Assembly: GCF_002222055.1 (NCBI RefSeq)
Contig: NZ_MUGS01000031.1
Location: forward strand, 1 to 59,409
DNA from: Flavobacterium araucananum
GTDB lineage: Bacteria; Bacteroidota; Bacteroidia; Flavobacteriales; Flavobacteriaceae
Direction of reading: 5' to 3'
DNA: 59,409 nucleotides
Shown piece by piece: positions 53,673-59,409 of this stretch. The notes beneath the pieces were generated by a model, which had not been told where the DNA came from, searched no databases, and saw nothing but the letters and a program-made list of their open reading frames with translations. Position 1 is the stretch's first letter. The number at the start of each line of letters is the position of its first letter. A program made the position numbers and the translations under genes.

Positions 53673-55583
53673 ATGATAGACTCAAAAATACCGGAAGGTC
53701 CACTCGCAGAAAAATGGAATACGTATAAGGCGAAAGCAAAACTTGTAAATCCCGCCAATAGAAAAAAACTGACTATTATCGTTGTAGGAACTGGTCTTGC
53801 AGGTGCTTCATGTGCTGCATCATTGGCAGAACAGGGCTATAATATACAGTCATTTTGTTTTCAGGATTCTGCCAGAAGAGCACATTCTGTTGCGGCACAA
53901 GGTGGTGTGAATGCTGCAAAAAATTATAAAAACGACGGTGACAGTACTTATAGAATGTTTTATGACACTATAAAAGGCGGCGATTTTAGATCCCGTGAAG
54001 CCAATGTTTACCGTCTGGCAGAATGCTCAGCGGCATTAATCGATCATGCTGTGGCACAAGGTGTACCCTTTGCCAGAGAATATGCCGGATATCTCAATAA
54101 CAGATCTTTTGGAGGTGTTCAGGTTTCGAGAACCTTTTATGCCCGCGGACAAACCGGACAGCAGCTGTTGCTGGGTGCTTATCAGGGTTTATTGCGTCAG
54201 GTTTCTTTGGGCAAAGTAACGATGCATACCCGACACGAAATGCTGGAATTGGTGGTAATCGACGGCAAAGCCAAAGGAATAATAGCCCGAAATCTGGAAA
54301 CCGGAGCACTCGAACGTCATGTTGCAGATGCTGTAGTATTGGCCTCAGGAGGTTATGGCAAAGTCTATTATCTGTCTACGCTGGCAATGGGTTGCAACAG
54401 TTCTGCCATCTGGAGAGCGCACAAAAAAGGCGCTTACATGGCAGGTGTGAGCTGGATTCAGTTTCATCCTACCTCACTACCGCAACACGGAGCCAATCAA
54501 TCTAAACTTACTTTAATGTCTGAATCGCTTCGTAACGACGGGCGAATCTGGGTCCCTAAAACCGCACGCGACGACAGAAATCCAAATACAATTCCCGAAG
54601 AAGAGCGAGATTATTATCTGGAACGTAAATATCCCTCTTTTGGCAATCTGGCGCCCAGAGATATTTCGTCAAGAGCGGCAAAAGAACAAATTGATGCCGG
54701 ACATGGCGTTGGCCCAATGAAAAATGCCATTTACCTTGACTTTTCTGATGCGATTAAAACACAGGGAAAAAATACAATCGAAGCCAAATACAGCAATCTG
54801 TTTGCGATGTACGAAAAGATTACCGGAATCAATGCCTACAAAGAACCCATGTTGATTTCGCCATCGGCGCATTTTACAATGGGCGGACTTTGGGTCGATT
54901 ATGAGTTAATGACTACTATCCCGGGTCTATTTGCCTTAGGCGAAGCCAATTTTGCCGATCATGGCGCCAACAGATTAGGCGCAAATTCGCTCCTTCAGGC
55001 TTGTGTCGATGGTTACTTTATTGCGCCATACACCATTCCTAATTATTTGTCAGGAGAATTAAAAACAGATAAAGCAGACACCAATCATCCTGCTTTTGAA
55101 GAAGCCGAAAAAGTTGTCAGAGCACAATTAGACAAATTCCTGAACAGCAAAGGAACGCTCTCTACAGATTATTTTCATAAAAAAATTGGGCGATTACTAT
55201 ATGAAAAATGTGGTCTTTCGAGAAGTAAAGAAAAACTCGAAGCAGCAATCGAAGAAATTAAAACCTTAAAAGCTTCATTCGAAAAAGACTTACTAATTAC
55301 CGGAGATGATACGCTAAACAGCGAACTGGAAAAAGCCGGACGCATTGCCGATTATATCGAACTGGCAGAGCTAATGTGTTATGATGCCCTGCAAAGAGAA
55401 GAATCCTGCGGTGCTCACTTTCGCGAAGAATACCAAACGGCAGATGGCGAAGCGGTTCGCAATGATGTCGATTTTTGCTACGTTTCGGCCTGGGAATGGA
55501 AAGGAAAAGGACATCAGCCAGAATTGCACAAAGAGCCCCTAGTATTCGAATCTGTTGAGCTGGCAGTTAGAAGTTACAAATAA
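53673..55583 (+). CDS. sdhA: Succinate dehydrogenase/fumarate reductase flavoprotein subunit
   Basis: 636 residues. FAD-binding [19 protein letters not shown], covalent FAD site H71 ([14 protein letters not shown]), active-site HPTSLPQHG and [24 protein letters not shown]. It is the Bacteroidota/epsilon type of SdhA/FrdA. Usually the cytochrome b gene sdhC precedes it; here the 223 bases upstream hold only a terminator and no membrane protein. The iron-sulfur subunit gene follows after 95 bases of AT-rich repeats. Confidence 0.95.
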   Translation: MIDSKIPEGPLAEKWNTYKAKAKLVNPANRKKLTIIVVGTGLAGASCAASLAEQGYNIQSFCFQDSARRAHSVAAQGGVNAAKNYKNDGDSTYRMFYDTIKGGDFRSREANVYRLAECSAALIDHAVAQGVPFAREYAGYLNNRSFGGVQVSRTFYARGQTGQQLLLGAYQGLLRQVSLGKVTMHTRHEMLELVVIDGKAKGIIARNLETGALERHVADAVVLASGGYGKVYYLSTLAMGCNSSAIWRAHKKGAYMAGVSWIQFHPTSLPQHGANQSKLTLMSESLRNDGRIWVPKTARDDRNPNTIPEEERDYYLERKYPSFGNLAPRDISSRAAKEQIDAGHGVGPMKNAIYLDFSDAIKTQGKNTIEAKYSNLFAMYEKITGINAYKEPMLISPSAHFTMGGLWVDYELMTTIPGLFALGEANFADHGANRLGANSLLQACVDGYFIAPYTIPNYLSGELKTDKADTNHPAFEEAEKVVRAQLDKFLNSKGTLSTDYFHKKIGRLLYEKCGLSRSKEKLEAAIEEIKTLKASFEKDLLITGDDTLNSELEKAGRIADYIELAELMCYDALQREESCGAHFREEYQTADGEAVRNDVDFCYVSAWEWKGKGHQPELHKEPLVFESVELAVRSYK

Positions 55584-55678
55584 TTGTTAATTGTAAATTA
55601 TTAATTAACAATCCATAGAGCTCCATTTCATAACCTACAAACAATTCATAATTAACAATTTATAATTAATAATTAGCT

Positions 55679-56425
55679 ATGAAACTATATCTTAAAATAT
55701 GGCGACAACTCAATACTTTTTCTAAAGGAGAAATGACCGATTACGAAATTGATGAAGTTTCTGAGCACATGTCTTTTCTGGAAATGCTCGATTTATTAAA
55801 CGAATCGTTAATTCAGAAAAAAGAACGTGTGATAGAATTTGATCACGATTGCAGAGAAGGTATTTGCGGTCAGTGTGGCGTTATGATCGACGGGAGAGCG
55901 CACGGCCCCTTAAAAAATACGACTACGTGCCAACTTCACATGCGTAGTTTTAAAGACGGAGATACAATTTATATCGAACCCTTTCGAGCCAAAGCCTTTC
56001 CGGTTTTACGGGATTTAAAAATCGATCGGTCTGCTTTTGATACGATTATAGCATCTGGCGGGTTTATTGGCGTTTCGACAGGTCAGGCTCCCGAAGCCAA
56101 TAGCATCCCGATATCTTACGAAACTGCCGAAGCCTCCTTTGATGCCGCCGCCTGTATTGGTTGTGGTGCTTGTGTCGCAACCTGCAAAAATGCAAGTGCT
56201 GCACTGTTTGTAGGTGCCAAAATAACGCATCTGGCTTTGCTCCCACAAGGAAAAACAGAAGCATCGAAAAGAGTTCTGACAATGGTACAAGAAATGGATC
56301 AACAAGGTTTTGGAAATTGTTCTGACACCAGAGCCTGCGAAATCGAATGCCCGCAAGGGATTTCGATCCTTTCGATTGCAAAAATGAATGCTGAATATAC
56401 CAAAGCTTTAATTTTTAGAAAGTAA
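55679..56425 (+). CDS. sdhB: Succinate dehydrogenase/fumarate reductase iron-sulfur subunit
   Basis: 248 residues. [2Fe-2S] ligands C58, C63, C66 and C84 ([14 protein letters not shown]), then [11 protein letters not shown] and [12 protein letters not shown] for the [4Fe-4S] and [3Fe-4S] clusters. Links the flavoprotein to the quinone-reducing membrane subunit, which is not encoded in the window. Spacing to sdhA is larger than normal, but no terminator lies between them. Confidence 0.95.
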   Translation: MKLYLKIWRQLNTFSKGEMTDYEIDEVSEHMSFLEMLDLLNESLIQKKERVIEFDHDCREGICGQCGVMIDGRAHGPLKNTTTCQLHMRSFKDGDTIYIEPFRAKAFPVLRDLKIDRSAFDTIIASGGFIGVSTGQAPEANSIPISYETAEASFDAAACIGCGACVATCKNASAALFVGAKITHLALLPQGKTEASKRVLTMVQEMDQQGFGNCSDTRACEIECPQGISILSIAKMNAEYTKALIFRK

Positions 56426-56436
56426 TACACAATAAA

Positions 56437-56465
56437 ACCCGACAGGTTTAGAAAACCTGTCGGGT
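56437..56465. terminator. Bidirectional terminator (CCCGACAGG hairpin)
   Basis: Perfect 13-base stem (56437-56449 with 56453-56465), loop AGA, between convergent sdhB and the S41 peptidase gene. A related but imperfect copy is at 58502-58528. Confidence 0.85.
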
Positions 56466-56491
56466 CTATGATTTGTTTAAAGCATTAGATC

Positions 56492-57823
56492 TTATTCTTT
56501 TTTATAAAACTTTTCCTGTCCGTTCTGATAAATCCTTTTGATTCCTGTTATAACGTTGTTTTCAGAAATAACTTTTATACGGAAATCATCGATCCCGTCA
56601 ACCAGAAATAAATCCTGTTCCAAGGGAATCAGAGCAAAAGTTGCTATATTATTCCATTTATAATATAAAGTATTTTCTTCGAATACCAACGCTGCTTTTG
56701 CATATTTACCCTGATACGATTTTAAAATTGCACTGTCGACACTAACTGATTTTTGTCTGTTTTTAACAATAGGAATATACCAATCGAGGTTGTTTACTGC
56801 CTCTTTATTTTTTGAAGATAATTTTTGTAATGCCAACAAATGCGAGGTGTTTACAGCTTCTTCGCTTTTGCATAAAACATCCGGGATAACCCCTTTTCCT
56901 TCAAAATCCTGATTGGTAATAGGGTCTTTAACTTCTCCAAAAGGAATATTTACAGCAAAACCATTTGGCAATACCTTGCGATCAACAGGATGTGCACCTC
57001 CGGCAGTTTTCTCGCCCACGATAGTAACACGCTTTAAATTCTGGAGCGAATAACTCATCCACTCTGCAGCAGAAAAAGTAATTGCACTTGTCAAAATATA
57101 TATATCGATATCCTCCAGGCGTTTACCCGGAACAGACGGCAATAACCACATTTCTCTTTCTGTTTTTTTTCGGTTTTTCTCGTAATAGTAATATTTATAA
57201 AGCGGTAATTCCTTGCCCGAATAGAAGTAACTGCTTAAAAATTGCCCCATTTCCATCGCACCACCATTATTTTTTCGCAAATCGATAATCAGAGCATCTG
57301 TGTTGTTTAAAAATTGCATGGCTGCCGCTGCAGTTTCACTTGCTATTGCAGGATCTTCGAAATAATCGAACTGCAAATACCCAATATTTCCCTCTAAAAT
57401 TCGGGTTTGCTGAAAACCAAAATTTTTCTTTTTTGCTTCTGCTAACTCCTGTGCTTTAATTTTTTTCTGTGTCTCTTTATCTCCCTTTTTTTGCTGATCC
57501 TCTGTCCATTCCGGATCATATCGTACCCCAAAATGCAAATCTTTGCTCACCTCAATAAGGTCTGTGGTCAGTTTACCTGCAAATTCATTTGGCTTCACGA
57601 CGTCTTTGTAACTCCCCTTTTTATAATTTTCATTCAGTTTTTTCTTTATCTCTCCAATAGCGTTTGGCCGTATGTAAAATTCTTCGAGTTGCTGAATAAG
57701 CGAATCAATAATTTGTTTTTTATTTACTTCCGTAAGAACAAGCTCTTCTTTGGCAAGCGACGTTTTTTGCGAATACGCAGCAATTGAAAATGTTAGGAAT
57801 AGTAAAGCGAATAGGTGTTTCAT
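56492..57823 (-). CDS. Secreted S41-family serine peptidase
   Basis: 443 residues. Signal peptide about 1-18 (LFLTFSIAAYSQ). The S41 (tail-specific protease/IRBP-like) domain is about 110-340: ILEGNIGYLQFDYF, ALIIDLRKNNGG, nucleophile Ser in TSAITFSAAEW and VGEKTAGGAHP. No PDZ domain is obvious, unlike CtpA. The C-terminal part (about 350-443) is a small beta domain. Acts in the periplasm or outside. Its gene is preceded by a 190-base region with the broken MarR-type frame, whose promoter may serve it. Confidence 0.9.
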   Translation of the reverse strand: MKHLFALLFLTFSIAAYSQKTSLAKEELVLTEVNKKQIIDSLIQQLEEFYIRPNAIGEIKKKLNENYKKGSYKDVVKPNEFAGKLTTDLIEVSKDLHFGVRYDPEWTEDQQKKGDKETQKKIKAQELAEAKKKNFGFQQTRILEGNIGYLQFDYFEDPAIASETAAAAMQFLNNTDALIIDLRKNNGGAMEMGQFLSSYFYSGKELPLYKYYYYEKNRKKTEREMWLLPSVPGKRLEDIDIYILTSAITFSAAEWMSYSLQNLKRVTIVGEKTAGGAHPVDRKVLPNGFAVNIPFGEVKDPITNQDFEGKGVIPDVLCKSEEAVNTSHLLALQKLSSKNKEAVNNLDWYIPIVKNRQKSVSVDSAILKSYQGKYAKAALVFEENTLYYKWNNIATFALIPLEQDLFLVDGIDDFRIKVISENNVITGIKRIYQNGQEKFYKKE

Positions 57824-57890
57824 TTTTATGAAGTTTTACAGTTTAAAATTATTTTATGCAGGATTGTGTCTATCAATTGTATTATTCCGG

Positions 57891-58013
57891 TCAATGACCT
57901 ATTGTACTATCACTTACAATCTTCCGGATATTTTTCCGGAAAATCTTCCTGTACTCTTTTATGGTTTGCTCTACGGTATACAGTACAGTTCCGTTTGAAT
58001 TATTCTGATTCAT
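57891..58013 (-). pseudogene. Remnant of a MarR-type regulator (40 residues)
   Basis: ATG 58013 opens a 40-codon frame MNQNNSNGTVLYTVEQTIKE... ending in TGA at 57893-57891. VEQTIKEYRK followed by basic helix text looks to me like the N-terminal helix of MarR regulators. It starts 29 bases after a predicted transcript start with two palindromes as operator, the layout of an autoregulated MarR gene. The rest of the domain is missing; a +1 shift continues for about 24 codons without clear similarity. It could also be a genuine small protein. S41 peptidase gene lies 67 bases downstream on the same strand. Confidence 0.4.
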
Positions 58014-58037
58014 GTAATATCAGTTTGTTTTAAATTT

Positions 58038-58077
58038 ATTTGATATATCAAATATAATTATTTAATTGATATATCAA
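58038..58077 (-). promoter_or_regulatory. Promoter with two TTGATATATCAA palindromes
   Basis: ATTTGATATATCAAAT (58038-58053, perfect 16-base palindrome) and a second TTGATATATCAA core (58066-58077) overlap, respectively, the minus-strand -7 TATATTTG (58056-58049) and its -33 TTG (58077-58075, 18-base gap). A dimeric repressor of MarR type would block the promoter. It faces the small frame at 58013 and the S41 peptidase gene. Confidence 0.65.
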
Positions 58078-58177
58078 ATACTTTTAATTACTTATTTCAA
58101 ATTGCTAGTTTATCAAATGTTCTTTTTTAGACCAAATGCTAAAAATTGTCTTGTACTTAAATGATTTTCATTGCATA

Positions 58178-58300
58178 AATAGCCCCCTGCTTCAGCTGGA
58201 GGTGATTAACATGTACAACAAGAAGGCTTTAGCCAAATCAGGCATTTTTGGCTAAAGCCATTCAGATCGATTTTATGTAAACTCCGGCCAAAGCTGGAGC
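58178..58300. repeat. REP-like cluster of hairpins
   Basis: Contains a CAGCTG-centred segment (58182-58203), a perfect 13-base stem GGCTTTAGCCAAA/TTTGGCTAAAGCC (58225-58237 with 58247-58259) and a 7-base stem CTCCGGC/GCTGGAG with loop CAAA (58282-58299). No gene. This text recalls repetitive extragenic elements common in Flavobacteriaceae. Confidence 0.65.
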
Positions 58301-58863
58301 CAATTCAAAAAAACTTCCCGAAGTCTCTCTCTTTGCGTCTTTGCGAGAGATTTATGCAATACCGTATTAAAAATATTTTCCTTAACTTAATAACATTATC
58401 CGTAGGGATTCTACCTAATCTTTTTTAAGTCAAAAGATTCCGGAATTATTAAACCAGCAACTTGAATTAATTGTTTATTTTAAATTGGCGTTTACACATA
58501 AACCCGAACGGTTTTAAAACCTGTAGGGTTTGGTTAAGAAAAATTTAAGTTTTTAGCAGGATACCTTACAGCAGGTAAATTTCAGCTATTGAAAGAATTT
58601 TCTCAGATTGCATTTTAAAAAAGGATCCTGCACTAATTATAAGGTTCCGAAACGGGTTATCCCGAAAGGATTAATTTATTATTATTCTCAGTTTTTAAGG
58701 GATCATTTTCTCAATTCATTAAAAAGGTTCCGATAAATACTACAGATTTTTTTGTCTTAATATATATAAAAAAAAGAGACCTAAAAAAAACTTTAGTAAT
58801 GCTCAACTACATTTATTTTCAGTAGTTTTACGACCTGATTGTCCCAAATAAAATCAGTAAATA
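58301..58863. other. Gene-free stretch before the DUF1810 gene
   Basis: Part of the 1040-base gap 57824-58863. It holds a TTTGCGTCTTTGCGAG repeat-like segment (58332-58347), an imperfect ACCCGAACGG hairpin (58502-58528) similar to that at 56437, and GGTTCCGA twice (58642, 58728). No coding frame is supported. Confidence 0.5.
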
Positions 58864-59298
58864 ATGGCTTACAATAACAAAGATTTAGTTCGGTTTTTAG
58901 ACGCACAAAATAAATTATACCTGTCTGCACTTTCTGAAATTAAAAAAGGAAAGAAAGAATCTCCCTGGATGTGGTTTATTTTTCCTCAGATAAAAGGACT
59001 TGGATCTTGTGATACTTCAAAATTTTACGAAATTAAAAATGCAGATGAAGCTATAGCCTTTTTAGAACATCCAATCCTGGGAAAACACCTTATAGAAATT
59101 ACAGCCGAATTAATCAAAACGGACGAAAAGACGGCGGAAGATATTTTTGGAAATCCTGACAATGAAAAACTGCAATCCTGCATGACTTTATTTGCGAGCA
59201 TCCAGAATGGCGAACCTGTTTTTAATAACGTATTGGAAAAATATTTTGACGGATCATCAGATTTTCATACGCTGCAATTGTTATACAGCAATTTTTAA
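58864..59298 (+). CDS. DUF1810 family protein
   Basis: 144 residues. DLVRFLDAQNKLYLSALSEI, then SPWMWFIFPQIKGLG, and a final DFHTLQLL are typical of DUF1810 (a small cytosolic helical family). The biochemical role is not settled. Complete length; isolated gene after a long non-coding stretch, with no clear promoter. Confidence 0.92.
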   Translation: MAYNNKDLVRFLDAQNKLYLSALSEIKKGKKESPWMWFIFPQIKGLGSCDTSKFYEIKNADEAIAFLEHPILGKHLIEITAELIKTDEKTAEDIFGNPDNEKLQSCMTLFASIQNGEPVFNNVLEKYFDGSSDFHTLQLLYSNF

Positions 59299-59338
59299 GA
59301 ACTGAATTTTAGAATATTTACTAATTCTAATCAAAGCG

Positions 59339-59409
59339 AAATATTTATAGAACGAATTAACAGATACTATAAAAAAAGTTCCAGCGAAACAAAATATTTA
59401 TAGAACCAA
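59339..59409. repeat. Direct repeat at window end
   Basis: AAATATTTATAGAACGAA (59339-59356) recurs as AAATATTTATAGAACCAA (59392-59409), 17 of 18 identical, the second copy ending at the window edge, so more copies may follow. Confidence 0.6.

Noticed and set aside
57750..58033. Plus-strand frames of 72 and 82 codons before the S41 gene
   Set aside because: Overlap the S41 start antisense and the minus-strand MarR-like frame; no signals support them.

Overview
The window looks like part of a Flavobacterium-type chromosome (phylum Bacteroidota). The evidence is low GC, many -7 elements of the form TAnnTTTG, a SusC/SusD pair, proteins ending in type IX secretion (T9SS) sorting domains, LytS/LytTR regulators, and dispersed intergenic repeats. 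No rRNA, tRNA, CRISPR array, phage or insertion sequence was seen.

Layout. 1-2732 (minus strand) is a tightly overlapping three-gene cassette: a protein of unknown function, a PAAR-like (DUF4280-type) protein fused to an HEIGH metallopeptidase, and a membrane protein cut by the window edge. It is probably a type VI secretion effector/immunity set. 2987-6869 is a single-domain response regulator with a CheB-CheR-PAS-histidine kinase fusion. 7205-10414 holds a GlxA-like regulator, an isochorismatase-family hydrolase, and ribB overlapping a Crp/Fnr regulator. 10462-13155 is nrdBA, a class I ribonucleotide reductase without ATP-cones; upstream of it four identical TTATCAACA boxes stand in one orientation. 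13761-15720 holds a GNAT gene and hmp, the latter with an FNR-like palindrome near -41. 15895-25674 is a LytS kinase, a zinc metalloprotease, SusC, SusD and a LytTR regulator; a direct repeat with 21-base period precedes the protease. 25681-26768 is a non-coding array of about 148-base units.

27698-31638 is the most notable locus: kaiC-kaiB-kaiB-histidine kinase-response regulator, with gaps of 1-2 bases, behind a consensus promoter. The KaiC has two ATPase domains, a Ser-Ser pair at the known phosphorylation position and a C-terminal coiled coil; no kaiA is present. This resembles the KaiA-independent timers described from Rhodobacter and suggests a timing or stress system feeding a phosphorelay.

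32397-35734 holds two secreted proteins, one T9SS-sorted. 35988-40304 holds a GH43 glycosidase, an outer membrane porin and a second LytS/LytTR pair. 40361-50328 contains two HxlR regulators, each divergent from an oxidoreductase gene (NmrA-like and AzoR) across a compact operator region, plus DoxX, TauE/DUF1634, a luciferase-like monooxygenase, a TonB siderophore receptor and a thiolase. 50528-59409 holds a multidomain PQQ-type dehydrogenase, sdhA-sdhB with no adjacent cytochrome b gene, an S41 peptidase, a probable broken MarR-type gene behind an intact palindromic operator, REP-like hairpins and a DUF1810 gene. Signalling genes are dense: four histidine kinases, four response regulators and several one-component regulators lie in 59 kb.
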